This document shows positions 40,875-49,741 of a stretch of 56,822 nt of DNA, one piece after another. Numbering within the stretch: the first letter of the stretch is position 1; each line of letters opens with the position of its first letter. Below the pieces are notes generated by a model that saw nothing but the letters and a program-made list of their open reading frames with translations, ran no database searches and was not told where the DNA came from. The position numbers were made by a program, and so were the translations under genes. Source of the DNA: Bryobacterales bacterium (lineage in GTDB: Bacteria; Acidobacteriota; Terriglobia; Bryobacterales; Bryobacteraceae); the NCBI GenBank assembly GCA_003135055.1, contig PLDF01000498.1, positions 1 to 56,822 on the forward strand, read 5' to 3'.

Positions 40875-41471
40875 TTACGCCCGTGCCCGCCGCAGATACG
40901 CCAGTAGTTGATATCCCAGCACCACCGCAGCCAGCAGCGCCGCGATCGCCCACGTCACGTCTCCCAGCACCGCGTCCATCGCCATCACGCGGTCGCTGAA
41001 AATCCGCCCGACCGAGATATATATGGCCGCTCCCGTGATTTCACCCAATGAGTCCCAGAAAATGAATTGGCGCCACGGATAGCTCGCAGTGCCGCTCGCC
41101 AAATTGATCCACGGACCCAGAGGGCTTAGCAGCCAGCGAGTGATGAAGATGCCCGGCCCGCCCCACGCTCTCGCCTTCGCCTCTACTGCTTGCAGATCCA
41201 CGCCCTTGCCGAACCAGCGGCTCAGTTTGGTCACCGCGGCCTGCCCTCCCCATCGGCCGATCGCATAGCCCGCCTGGTCGCCCAGGATGGAGCCCGCGCT
41301 GGCCGCGCCGATCACCCACCAGAGGCTCATCGCGCCTTGCGCTACCATCGACCCGGCGACAATCAGCAGCAGCGTAATGGGCAGCGGCACTCCCACCGCC
41401 GCGATCGCGACGACTACGAAAAGCGCCGGCGCGCCGTATTGCGAAACCGCCGAGAGCAGTTGATCGTTCAT
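40875..41471 (-). CDS. DedA family (VTT-domain) membrane protein
   Basis: 198 aa with about five hydrophobic segments. Motifs: AIAAVGVPLPITLLLIVAGSMVAQGAM, ASAGSILGDQAGYAIGRWGG, the characteristic FITRWLLSPLGPWINLASGTASYPWRQFIFWDSLGE and a final transmembrane helix before LLAYLRRARA. DedA proteins act as undecaprenyl-phosphate or phospholipid flippases in the inner membrane. The gene overlaps a small membrane-protein gene upstream by 4 nt. Confidence 0.88.
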   Translation of the reverse strand: MNDQLLSAVSQYGAPALFVVVAIAAVGVPLPITLLLIVAGSMVAQGAMSLWWVIGAASAGSILGDQAGYAIGRWGGQAAVTKLSRWFGKGVDLQAVEAKARAWGGPGIFITRWLLSPLGPWINLASGTASYPWRQFIFWDSLGEITGAAIYISVGRIFSDRVMAMDAVLGDVTWAIAALLAAVVLGYQLLAYLRRARA

Positions 41472-41809
41472 CGCGGTTGGTTGCCCGAGGCGTGCGCAGC
41501 CGCGTCAACCGCCCGCTGCAGTTGCGTCATCAGCTCGGGGACCGGGCGTTTCAGGTCGTGCGCAATGTGGCGTATCGATCGCCGGTCATGCGGCTCCGGT
41601 TGCAGCCCGATCGCCTGGAACAGCACCGGGGCGGGGACATGACGCGTATGGGCAATGAATGGGATGGACATCCACGCGCGTATCGGCTCATTTGCGGAAT
41701 GGATCTGCCGCGCCTGCCTGCCGGCCCTGTAGGCGAAGACGAAAGTGCCGGTAATCGCAAGCAGGAAGGCGAGCCCAAGAACCAGCACGCGCCGCCACGG
41801 TTTTCCCAC
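41468..41809 (-). CDS. Small membrane protein coupled to DedA, function unknown
   Basis: 113 aa. One transmembrane helix (RVLVLGLAFLLAITGTFVFAY) leads to a soluble part with EPIRAWMSIPFIAHTRHVPAPVLFQAIGLQPEPHDRRSIRHIAHDLKRPVPELMTQLQRAV. The IPFIAHTRHVPAPVLFQAIGL segment looks conserved-type, possibly a membrane-proximal sensor or DedA partner. The stop overlaps the DedA start by 4 nt, arguing for joint function. No family name is assigned. Confidence 0.65.
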   Translation of the reverse strand: MGKPWRRVLVLGLAFLLAITGTFVFAYRAGRQARQIHSANEPIRAWMSIPFIAHTRHVPAPVLFQAIGLQPEPHDRRSIRHIAHDLKRPVPELMTQLQRAVDAAAHASGNQPR

Positions 41810-42032
41810 ACCTCAATATAGCGCCCACTCATGGCGCGGGCCCGTGGCCTGCCCTGTCCCGAGCCGCTCATAGCGCTCGGCGTTCAGGCGGCAAGCCGAG
41901 AGTGAGGGCTGCTCGCTTCACCAGCCTGGCCAGCCCAACCCTCCAATCCCCCCAGTTCAGCCATCTTCCCCCGCCATATCAATCACTTACCCGATTTTCC
42001 TTGCATTCGCCTGCTATCCTCGAATTAGAGAG

Positions 42033-43574
42033 ATGGTGCGCCGCCTTACCCCCCAAATCGCCCTGGCCCTCATTCTCCTTGCCACAGCTCTCATCCGCAT
42101 CCGCCTGCTCCCCATCCCGCTGGAGCGCGACGAAGGCGAATATGCTTACGCCGGCCAGCTCATTCTGCAAGGCATCCCGCCGTACAGCGTCGCGTCCAAT
42201 ATGAAGCTTCCGGGGACTTACGCCGCGCACGCCGTAATCATGGCCATCTTCGGCCAAACCATCGCCGGTATTCATTTTGGACTCCTGCTGGTCAACGAAA
42301 TCACCATCCTGCTGGTCTATTTCCTCGGCAAGCGTCTGTTCGGAGACATCGCCGGAATCGCCGCCGCCGCCGCGTACGCCTCGCTTTCCCTCAGCCCGGA
42401 TGTGGGGGGAACCGCCTCGCACGCCACCCATTTCGTCACCCTGTTCGCGCTCGCTGCGACTGTGCAGTTGCTCCGGCGCCCCGGCGCTGCCTTCTGGCCC
42501 GGCATACTCTACGGACTCGCCTTCCTCATGAAGCAGCACGGCGTTTTTTTTATGCTTTTCGGCGCGCTGTATCTCGTCCGTCACCGCTCCACCCTGCGCA
42601 CACTCGCCACGTTTGCCGGGGCCGCCATCCTGCCTTATGCCCTAACCTGCCTCATCCTGTGGCACGCCGGCGTGTTCCCCAACTTCTGGTTCTGGACGGT
42701 CACCTATGCTCGCGCTTACGCCGCGCGGGTTCCGCTTTCAACCGGTGTCGCCTATCTACGCTCGACAATTCAAGACATTTGGGCCGCCAGTCCGGCTCTG
42801 TGGGCGATTGCCGCATTGGGTTTGTTCCGCGTTTTTTGGATGCGCGAAACCCGCCCGCGCGCGGCCTTCGCCTTGGCTTTCCTGGCATTCTCCTTCGCCA
42901 CGGCCTGTCCGGGTTTGTTATTCCGCGAGCATTACTTCATCCCCATGCTGCCGGCCGTAGCGCTGCTGGCGGGCGCCGCGGTTCAGTGGGGCGGCCAATC
43001 CTGGCTGCCGCCGACTTTCAGCCGGCGCGCTTCGTTCGCCGACGCCGCCGGAGGCGTTCCAACCAGAGACCGCTCGCCGCTCGCCCGCAATCTGCTTGCT
43101 TACTGCGTCTTCGCCGCCGCCGTCGCCTATCCCTTCTTCGCCGAGCGGCAGGTGTACTTCTCAATGACCCCGGTCCAGGTTGCGCGTGAGATCTGGGGCG
43201 ACAACCCATTCCCCGAAGCGATTTCCGCCGCCTGCTACATCCGCCAACGTACTTCGCCTGACACGCCCATCGCCGTCCTCGGCTCAGAGCCCGAAATCTA
43301 CTTCTACGCGCATCGTCACTCCGCCACGCCTTACATCTACATGTACGGTCTGATGGAGCCGCAGCCGTACGCCCTCAAAATGCAGAACGACGTAATCCGC
43401 GATATCGAAACCACCCGCCCGGAGTACATCGTCGATGTCGACGTGTCAACCTCCTGGCTGATGCGCGACAATTCCGACACCCGCATTTTCGACTGGTGGG
43501 ACGATTACCAGACCCGGCACTACGAATTAGCCAAGTCTATCAATGACCTCTCCATTTACAAGCGCAAGCCGTAA
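42033..43574 (+). CDS. Glycosyltransferase family 39-like membrane protein (PMT_2 type)
   Basis: 513 aa. Many transmembrane helices follow the signature loop LLPIPLERDEGEYAYAGQLILQGIPPYSVASNMKLPGTYAAHAV, whose acidic pair (DEGE) is the catalytic site of PMT/ArnT-like enzymes using polyprenyl-phosphate sugars. The C-terminal soluble domain contains PDTPIAVLGSEPEIYFYAHRHSATPYIYMYGLMEP. It probably transfers a sugar to a lipid or protein on the periplasmic face. The gene stands alone between divergent DedA genes and the repeat-rich spacer. Confidence 0.88.
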   Translation: MVRRLTPQIALALILLATALIRIRLLPIPLERDEGEYAYAGQLILQGIPPYSVASNMKLPGTYAAHAVIMAIFGQTIAGIHFGLLLVNEITILLVYFLGKRLFGDIAGIAAAAAYASLSLSPDVGGTASHATHFVTLFALAATVQLLRRPGAAFWPGILYGLAFLMKQHGVFFMLFGALYLVRHRSTLRTLATFAGAAILPYALTCLILWHAGVFPNFWFWTVTYARAYAARVPLSTGVAYLRSTIQDIWAASPALWAIAALGLFRVFWMRETRPRAAFALAFLAFSFATACPGLLFREHYFIPMLPAVALLAGAAVQWGGQSWLPPTFSRRASFADAAGGVPTRDRSPLARNLLAYCVFAAAVAYPFFAERQVYFSMTPVQVAREIWGDNPFPEAISAACYIRQRTSPDTPIAVLGSEPEIYFYAHRHSATPYIYMYGLMEPQPYALKMQNDVIRDIETTRPEYIVDVDVSTSWLMRDNSDTRIFDWWDDYQTRHYELAKSINDLSIYKRKP

Positions 43575-43594
43575 GACAGGCCTCCCGGCCTGTC
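43573..43594. repeat. Family C hairpin, copy after the GT39 gene
   Basis: AGACAGGCC-TCCC-GGCCTGTCT, 9-bp perfect stem overlapping the GT39 stop codon. Likely terminator-like. Other copies are at 45623, 45697, 55604 and 55724. Confidence 0.85.
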
Positions 43595-43723
43595 TCCGCG
43601 CACATATGACCTCTAAATTGACCGGCGCATTCCGTCTGCTCCGGGCATGCTCAGCGCGCTCCGGAAACTCGCCGCAACTCATCGATTCTGGTGAGCGGTT
43701 TTGCGGGCGTCAATCTCGCGCGA

Positions 43724-43780
43724 GAACCGAAGCGCGTTCACACGATTGTGAACGCTGCACGCATAAGTGCGTGCGCCACG
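43724..43780. repeat. Family B double hairpin, copy 3
   Basis: GCGTTCACACGATTGTGAACGC then TGCACGCATAAGTGCGTGCG and CCACG. It ends 7 nt before a TACAAT box (43787-43792) of the TonB receptor gene. Confidence 0.88.
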
Positions 43781-43797
43781 CCAAGCTACAATGGCAT

Positions 43798-45615
43798 TTG
43801 CGCCTCCGAATCCCGACCCTCCTCTTATCTCTGACTTGGCTTGGTTCCGCACAACAGCAGCCTGCGCAACCACCGCCCCAATCCCCCGCGCCCCCAGCCC
43901 AAACCGTGGTGGTCACCGGAACCTATGAGCCTCTGACACTCGACGAAACCGACCGCTCCCTCAGCTTGCTGAATGCGCGCGGCGCCCAACTCGTGCTCGA
44001 CACACTGGCCGATCTGCTGCGGCTCGATCCCTCGCTCGATCTGCAAGAGCGTGCCCCCAACGGCGTCCAGACCGATCTATCCATCCGCGGCGGCAGCTTC
44101 GGCCAGACGCTGGTGCTGCTGAATGGCATGCGGCTCGACGACGCGCAATCCGGCCATCACGATATGGATATCCCCGTGCCGCTCGATGCGGTTTCGCGTA
44201 TCGAAGTGCTGCAAGGCTCGGGTTCTACAATGTACGGCTCGGATGCCATGGCGGGCGTGATCAACGTCATCGCCGAGCCGCCCACCGATGGCCTCGAGAT
44301 TCGCCTGCGCACGGCCGTGGGCAGTTTCGGGACCAACCAGCAGCGCGTTTCCATCGCCGATACCTTCGGCGATCTCTCCGAGCAGCTCAGTTTCTCGCGC
44401 GATTTCTCCACCGGCTTCATTCCCGACCGCGATTACCGCAACCTGCAGTTCGCCTCCACCACTCTCTACAAATCGAGCCTGGGCGCAAGCAATCTCACGC
44501 TCGCCTACATGGATCACCCCTTCGGCGCCGACCAGTTCTACGGCCCCTATCCCTCGTGGGAGGACACTAAGACCTGGTGGCTCGGCTTCAATCAGGCGCT
44601 CGGCGAGGATACCGAGGCCAGCTTCGCCTATCGGCGCCACAGCGACCTTTACGTGCTGTTCCGCGACGATCCATCCATCTATACCAACCACCATTCCGAC
44701 GAAAGCTATCAGGCGGCCTTGCGGCGGCATAAGAAGCTCGCGGCCAACACCACGCTCTCTTACGGCTTCGAGGGCCTGCACGAATCCATCGTCAGCAATA
44801 ATCTTGGCGACCACGCGCGCAGCCGCGCAGCGGTTTACGCCGCCATCGATTTCCGCGCCCTCAAGCGCTTTTCGCTGTCGCTTTCGGCGCGCGAAGAGTT
44901 CTATAGAATATATTCCGGCGAGTTCTGCCCCACTCTCGCCGGCGGCTATTGGCTGTCGCCGAAATTCAAGCTGCGCGCCTCAGCCAGCCGCGCTTTCCGC
45001 GTCCCCAGCTATACCGACCTCTACTATTCGGACCCCAGCAACCTGGGCAACCCGAACCTGCTCCCGGAGCGCGCCTGGACTTACGAGGGCGGCATCGATT
45101 GGAACCCCGGCGGACGCGTCAGCGCCGGCGCGACGGTGTTCCAGCGGCGCGAGCGCGATGGCATCGACTACTACCGCACCTCGCCCACCGCGCTCTGGCA
45201 GGCCATCAATATCGATAGCCTCAACTTTACGGGCGTCGAAAGCTCGCTACGCTTCGCGATCTCGCGCAACCAGACGCTCGACCTGCGGTACACCGGGCTG
45301 GTGGGCACGCAGAACACCGTCCCGCTGATCGAGACCAAATACAACTTCAACTATCCCAGCAGCTCGGGCGTAGTGGCATGGCAGGCGTCGCTGCCCGGCC
45401 AGATCCTGCTGCGCACGCGCATCGGCGCGCTCAACCGCGTCTCGCAGAACCCTTACGCGCTGTGGGATGTCTACGCAGCCTGCTCGCGCGGCAAAGTACA
45501 CCCGTTCATGCAGATCGCCAACATCACCAACACCGGGTACCAGGAGATTCAGGGCGTGCAGATGCCGGGACGCAGCGTTATGGGCGGTTTGGAATTCCTG
45601 TGGCGCGGGCGTTAA
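43798..45615 (+). CDS. TonB-dependent outer-membrane receptor (BtuB-like size)
   Basis: About 605 aa from a TTG at 43798. This start leaves a proper signal peptide (LRLRIPTLLLSLTWLGSAQQ); the long upstream frame is repeat DNA. TonB box region QTVVVTGTYEPLTL; plug domain VLDTLADLLRLDPSLDLQERAP, TDLSIRGGSFGQTLVLLNGMRLDDAQSGHHDMDIPVPL, RIEVLQGSGSTMYGSDAMAGVINVI. The 22-strand barrel includes RASASRAFRVPSYTDLYYSDPSNLGNPNLLPERAWTYEGG. Overall length is near vitamin B12 receptors. The ligand is not evident. The start is uncertain, with no good Shine-Dalgarno. Confidence 0.85.
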   Translation: MRLRIPTLLLSLTWLGSAQQQPAQPPPQSPAPPAQTVVVTGTYEPLTLDETDRSLSLLNARGAQLVLDTLADLLRLDPSLDLQERAPNGVQTDLSIRGGSFGQTLVLLNGMRLDDAQSGHHDMDIPVPLDAVSRIEVLQGSGSTMYGSDAMAGVINVIAEPPTDGLEIRLRTAVGSFGTNQQRVSIADTFGDLSEQLSFSRDFSTGFIPDRDYRNLQFASTTLYKSSLGASNLTLAYMDHPFGADQFYGPYPSWEDTKTWWLGFNQALGEDTEASFAYRRHSDLYVLFRDDPSIYTNHHSDESYQAALRRHKKLAANTTLSYGFEGLHESIVSNNLGDHARSRAAVYAAIDFRALKRFSLSLSAREEFYRIYSGEFCPTLAGGYWLSPKFKLRASASRAFRVPSYTDLYYSDPSNLGNPNLLPERAWTYEGGIDWNPGGRVSAGATVFQRRERDGIDYYRTSPTALWQAINIDSLNFTGVESSLRFAISRNQTLDLRYTGLVGTQNTVPLIETKYNFNYPSSSGVVAWQASLPGQILLRTRIGALNRVSQNPYALWDVYAACSRGKVHPFMQIANITNTGYQEIQGVQMPGRSVMGGLEFLWRGR

Positions 45616-45622
45616 GATGTAG

Positions 45623-45716
45623 GACAGGCCTCCCGGCCTGTCTTTGCGATATGCCGAACGCCCTCGACCGTTGCCGTGTGTGTTGCCCGCGAGGCAGACA
45701 GGCCAGGATGCCTGTC
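45623..45716. repeat. Family C hairpin pair between receptor and TPR genes
   Basis: GACAGGCC-TCCC-GGCCTGTC (45623-45642) and GACAGGC-CAGGAT-GCCTGTC (45697-45716). The second copy contains the start codon of the next gene. Confidence 0.88.
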
Positions 45717-47156
45717 CTACTCTTCGCGGCCATACTGACGCTCGCCAGCGCCGCTTTCGCCCAACGGCCCGAGTTGGGCCAGCTTGACGCCAGCCCCACG
45801 CTTTTCACCGTCATGGCGGCCGTCAACGCCGCGGGTTACGACTCGCAGATCGATTCGACCAACAATCATCCGCTGCGCAAAGCGGTACGCGATGAGCTGG
45901 CCAAGAAGAGTATTCCGTCGCTCGTCCCCCTCAAGGCATTCTTCGCCAAACACCCGCAGATTGACCCCTACATCTCCTTCGCCATCACCTGCGACGGGCC
46001 GCCCAAGTTCACAATCAACAAGAAGGAAATCGAGGTGCCGCCGGACGTCGTTCCTCTGGAACGCCTCACGCCGCTGCTCGCCGCCTTTTATAAGGAGGCC
46101 GGCATCGAAGACCTCTGGCAGCGCTCGCAGCCCGCCATCAATCAGTACATTGAGCGCTATCACAGGCCGGTGGTGGATGCGGTGTTGCAGGTCAACGTTT
46201 ACCTGCGGCAGCAGACGTCCGGGCTTTCCCGCAGCCGTTTTCAAATCCTCCTTGAGCTGCTCGGCGCGCCCAATCAGGTGCAGATGCGCAGCTATGGGTT
46301 CCTCTACACCGTGGTCGTCACGCCATCGCCGGAACCGCGGATTTTCGATATCCGCCACGCCTATCTGCACTACCTTCTGGACCCGCTGTCGACGCATTGG
46401 GCGGACGTGCTGGAACGTAAGAAGGGAATTGGCGATCACGCTTTCCGCTCGCGCACGCTGAGCGAATCGTTGAAGCAGGATTTTCTTCAGCTCGCCAGCG
46501 AGTCGCTGATCAAAGCCGTGGAAGCGCGGCTCGACCACAACCCTGGCTCCGTGCAGAAGTCGCTGCTGCAAGGCTACATTCTTACGCCCTATTTTTCCGA
46601 GCAGCTTCCGGTGTATGAGAAGCAGGACTTGGACATGGGTACCTACTACAAGGACATGGTGCAATCCATCGACGTGGTGAGGGAAGAAGATCGGCTTTCC
46701 AAGGTGGTCTTCGACTCGGAGATCGCGCCGGCGCACACCGTTCCGGCAGCGGCCCCGCCTCCGCCGCCCTTGACCGGCGCGGCCAAGACGCTTAAAGACG
46801 CCGACGACGCATACGATGCGCACGATCTCGATACGGCGAAGAAGCTGTATTTGGACGTGCTCCAGCACGCCGACCTCAAGGACATGCACGCGCAGGCGTA
46901 TTACGGTTTGGCGCACATCGCCGCGTTGCAGAAGGATCCGGAGACCGCGCAGCGCCTTTTTCTCAAGACGCTGGAGCTTGACCCGCAGCAGCCGCAGACC
47001 AAGGCGTATACGCTAATCTATCTGGGTAAACTCGCCGCCGCTTCGGGCGAGGCCGGGCAGGCGGTCAAGTACCTGCAGGATGCCCTGAAGGTGGAAGGCG
47101 CGCCGGATAAGGTTCGCGCGGAAGCCCAGAAGACGTTAGCGCAGATTCAGAAATAG
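45708..47156 (+). CDS. Secreted TPR-containing protein
   Basis: 482 aa from the ATG at 45708; an in-frame ATG at 45651 would add 19 residues before the signal peptide. Signal MPVLLFAAILTLASAAFAQ. The first 330 residues (PELGQLDASPTLFTVMAAVNAAGYDSQIDSTNNHPLRKAVRDEL and on) are a mostly helical domain seen in acidobacterial secreted proteins. A Pro-rich linker (AAPPPPPL) precedes two or three TPR units (KTLKDADDAYDAHDLDTAKKLYLDVLQ, AYYGLAHIAALQKDPETAQRLFLKTLELDP). The start codon and first four codons lie within a family C repeat. The function is unknown; TPRs suggest protein interaction in the periplasm. Confidence 0.8.
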   Translation: MPVLLFAAILTLASAAFAQRPELGQLDASPTLFTVMAAVNAAGYDSQIDSTNNHPLRKAVRDELAKKSIPSLVPLKAFFAKHPQIDPYISFAITCDGPPKFTINKKEIEVPPDVVPLERLTPLLAAFYKEAGIEDLWQRSQPAINQYIERYHRPVVDAVLQVNVYLRQQTSGLSRSRFQILLELLGAPNQVQMRSYGFLYTVVVTPSPEPRIFDIRHAYLHYLLDPLSTHWADVLERKKGIGDHAFRSRTLSESLKQDFLQLASESLIKAVEARLDHNPGSVQKSLLQGYILTPYFSEQLPVYEKQDLDMGTYYKDMVQSIDVVREEDRLSKVVFDSEIAPAHTVPAAAPPPPPLTGAAKTLKDADDAYDAHDLDTAKKLYLDVLQHADLKDMHAQAYYGLAHIAALQKDPETAQRLFLKTLELDPQQPQTKAYTLIYLGKLAAASGEAGQAVKYLQDALKVEGAPDKVRAEAQKTLAQIQK

Positions 47157-47183
47157 CGGAATTTTCAAGGAGCCAAGTCACAC

Positions 47184-48617
47184 ATGAAACCAACCATTCT
47201 CGCCGTCCTCGCCATCGCCCTGGGCGCCAGCGGCCTGATGGCGCAGCTTAAACCCAAATCCAAGGGCGAAGCCGACGCGATGATCGCGCTCATGGCCGCC
47301 GCCAGGAGTGGCGACAACGACGCCACCATCAAGGCCGCGGACGACCTGCTCTCGAAATACGCCGACACCGCATACAAGGCGACTGCGCTGAACATGGAAT
47401 CGAGCGCGTACCACGGGAAGGGCGACGACGACCACGCGCAAGTCTACGCCGAGCAGGCCGTCAATGCCGATCCCGAGGACTACCAGGCGCCGCTCTTGAT
47501 CGGCGGGACGCTGGTGCAGCACTCTGGTGAGAACGATTTCAACAATGAAGAGAAGCTCGCTAAGGCCGAGAAATACCTCAACCTCGCTATCGAAAATGCC
47601 AAGGCCGCGGCCAAACCGGTTCCTCAAATGCCGGACTCGCAATGGGAGGAGTTCAGGACGAGCCTGATAGCGAAGGCGCATGCCGATCTGGGCCGATTAT
47701 CCACGCTGCGCAAGAGGCTCGATGCGGCGACTCCCGGCTCGGGCTCCGCGGAAGCGGTCGAGAAATACGATCCGGCGGAGCGCGCAAGGGCGCTCGCATT
47801 TAGCGACAACCTCAATCGAGCCCTTCGTGCGGCCGAGGAGCCAAAGTCCTTTGCGAGCATCCGCGGCGACTTTGATTTGTCGGGCTCCGACAGCCACCAT
47901 TGGAAGACCAGCTTCAAGTTGCCCGATGCCGAAAAGTGCGATTTGATGAGAACCCCGCCGCCGGCCTCCACTTCTGTGTTTGCGTGGACGCTGGCTTGCA
48001 CGTTCCGCCCTGCGGCAAACGCCGCCGCGGCGGCCAACACCTTTGAAAGGATGGTGAAGTCCGTGCAGTCGGTTCTGAACCTGACTTACCAGCCCGGCGA
48101 GCAAGCGGCTTTTATCAGCCAGGTATTCTTCGCCGACCCTTCCAGGCCTGCCTGGAAGCTTTTCGTCGCCAAGATAAGCGATGCCACTATTGGCGTTGCG
48201 ATCGTGGTTGCGCCATCGGCAGGCGCCGCGCCAAGATCTCCCAACGCAGTGCCGGTTCCCACGGCGTCCACCGCGCTGCCGTCGGAGCCTACGGTTCGGG
48301 ATGAGGTGGAGAAGATTCGCTCCAGCGATCATGGCGCCATGCCGCCCGCGCAACGCGCCATGGGGACGTCTACAGCTTATGGCCGGACCATAATGACTGT
48401 ACGAAATTCGACTGCCTATGACCTATCCGTATTCTTCGATGGTTCGGTCGCGAAGAAGCTGACATTGGCCCCAGGCTCATCTCAGGACCTGGACTTGGCC
48501 CCCGGAACATTCCGCGTAGCCGGTCGCGTCGCCGCCGCCGATGTGCTTCCGTTTTATGGCGAAGAGACATACGCCGATTCGGCCCGCTACTCAGTAACCT
48601 TTTACATTGCGCCATAG
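47184..48617 (+). CDS. Secreted TPR-like protein with a unique C-terminal domain (paralog 1)
   Basis: 477 aa. Signal MKPTILAVLAIALGASGLMAQ. Residues 20-165 are closely similar to the next gene (KSKGEADAMIALMAAARSGDNDATIKAADDLLSKYADTA, MESSAYHGKGDDDHAQVYAEQAVNADPEDYQAPLLI). After about residue 190 it departs: a helical link, then ESDNLNRAL-type sequence and a beta-rich end (TIMTVRNSTAYDLSVFFDGSVAKKLTLAPGSSQDLDLAPGTFRVAGRV) that looks like a small sandwich domain. AAGGAG (47168-47173) precedes the start. It is part of a run with the upstream TPR gene and its paralog downstream. Confidence 0.8.
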   Translation: MKPTILAVLAIALGASGLMAQLKPKSKGEADAMIALMAAARSGDNDATIKAADDLLSKYADTAYKATALNMESSAYHGKGDDDHAQVYAEQAVNADPEDYQAPLLIGGTLVQHSGENDFNNEEKLAKAEKYLNLAIENAKAAAKPVPQMPDSQWEEFRTSLIAKAHADLGRLSTLRKRLDAATPGSGSAEAVEKYDPAERARALAFSDNLNRALRAAEEPKSFASIRGDFDLSGSDSHHWKTSFKLPDAEKCDLMRTPPPASTSVFAWTLACTFRPAANAAAAANTFERMVKSVQSVLNLTYQPGEQAAFISQVFFADPSRPAWKLFVAKISDATIGVAIVVAPSAGAAPRSPNAVPVPTASTALPSEPTVRDEVEKIRSSDHGAMPPAQRAMGTSTAYGRTIMTVRNSTAYDLSVFFDGSVAKKLTLAPGSSQDLDLAPGTFRVAGRVAAADVLPFYGEETYADSARYSVTFYIAP

Positions 48618-48701
48618 ACGAAGGCAACCGGACGCCTGTGCGCGAAGACGTTAGTGCAGATGAGAAAAGACCGTAACGGAATTCGAAGGAGTTAGCCACA
48701 A

Positions 48702-49466
48702 ATGAAACAAACGATTCTTGCCGGCCTCGCGATCGCCTTGAGTGCCACGTGCCTCATGGCGCAGGTTAAAATCAAATCCAAGGGCGAAGCCGAGGCATAC
48801 AACGCGCTGGCAAAAGTCGCCGGGGCTGGCGACAGCGATGCGACCATCAAGGCAGCGGATGACTTTCTCACGAAGTACGCCGACACCGCACTCAAGTCGG
48901 CCGCGCTGGACATGGAGGCCAGCGCGTACCACGATAAGGGCGACGACGACCACGCACAGGTCTACGCGGAGCAGGCCATGCAGGCCGATCCCAAGGACTT
49001 CCAGGCGCCGCTTTTGATCGCCGAGACGCTGGTATCGCATACTCGCGAGAACGATCTCGATAAGGAAGAGAAGCTTACCAAGGCTGAGAAGGATCTCAAC
49101 CTGGCGATTGAGAACACCAAGGCCGCTGTCAAGCAGAATCCCGGGCTTTCCGACGCGAAGTTTGAAGACATTAAGAAAGTTCAGATTGCGAAAGCGCAGG
49201 CCCTCATGGGCAAATTGTTCATTCTCCGCAAGAAGTTCGGCGACGCCATCACGAACTTGCAGGCCGCCACCGAGGCCGACCCACAAGAACCGGCATATTT
49301 CGTATACCTGGCTTCTGCCCAACTACAGGCAGGCAAGAACGATGATGCGATCGCCACCTGCGATAAGCTGCTGGCGCAGCCCAACCTGCCCGCGCAAGTC
49401 AAGCCATACGCCACGGGGATTCGCAACGATGCCCTTAAGGCCAAAGGCGCAGCGGGCAAGCTGTAG
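48702..49466 (+). CDS. Secreted TPR-like protein (paralog 2)
   Basis: 254 aa. Signal MKQTILAGLAIALSATCLMAQ. The body is helical TPR-like, ending with a clear TPR pair: AQALMGKLFILRKKFGDAITNLQAATEADPQEPAYFVYLASAQLQAGKNDDAIATCDKLLAQP. The first 165 residues align closely with paralog 1. The 45 bp before it (GAAGACGTTAGTGCAGATGA onward, then GAATTCGAAGGAG) mirror the 3' end of the gene at 45708 plus the leader of paralog 1, proving a tandem duplication. It is probably the ancestral-form copy, since its C-terminus completes the TPR fold. Confidence 0.82.
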   Translation: MKQTILAGLAIALSATCLMAQVKIKSKGEAEAYNALAKVAGAGDSDATIKAADDFLTKYADTALKSAALDMEASAYHDKGDDDHAQVYAEQAMQADPKDFQAPLLIAETLVSHTRENDLDKEEKLTKAEKDLNLAIENTKAAVKQNPGLSDAKFEDIKKVQIAKAQALMGKLFILRKKFGDAITNLQAATEADPQEPAYFVYLASAQLQAGKNDDAIATCDKLLAQPNLPAQVKPYATGIRNDALKAKGAAGKL

Positions 49467-49485
49467 TGTCCCCTGCCATCCCAAA

Positions 49486-49690
49486 GTGGGGCGGACCCCC
49501 TGGTCCGCGCGCGACCCGCTGGTCGCGCTCAGTGTCGCGCTCTAGTTCCGTGACCGTGTGGCTTCGTGCTCTTGGGGAAAATCACTCCCTTACGGTCGCG
49601 GCTCTGATCGCAGCCGGGCCCAGAGGGCGCCCCGTCGGCAAGCGGTTCCACCGTAGCACCGAATCTCGCGGTCACGGTACTGGGTCGCGC
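49486..49690. repeat. Repeat-rich spacer between paralog 2 and rnc
   Basis: Includes hairpin GGACCCCCTGGTCC (about 49492-49505), a family A fragment CTCCCTTACGGTCGCGGCTC (about 49575-49594), and several copies of a GGTCGCG/CGCGACC core. No gene is seen. Confidence 0.65.
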
Positions 49691-49741
49691 TCTTGCGCTC
49701 ATTCTCACCTCTTACCCGGTACAGGAAACTAGTCTCCCGGC

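Noticed and set aside
43543..43797. N-terminal 85 codons of the long TonB-receptor frame
   Set aside because: They translate family C and B repeat DNA and precede the signal peptide; not part of the protein.
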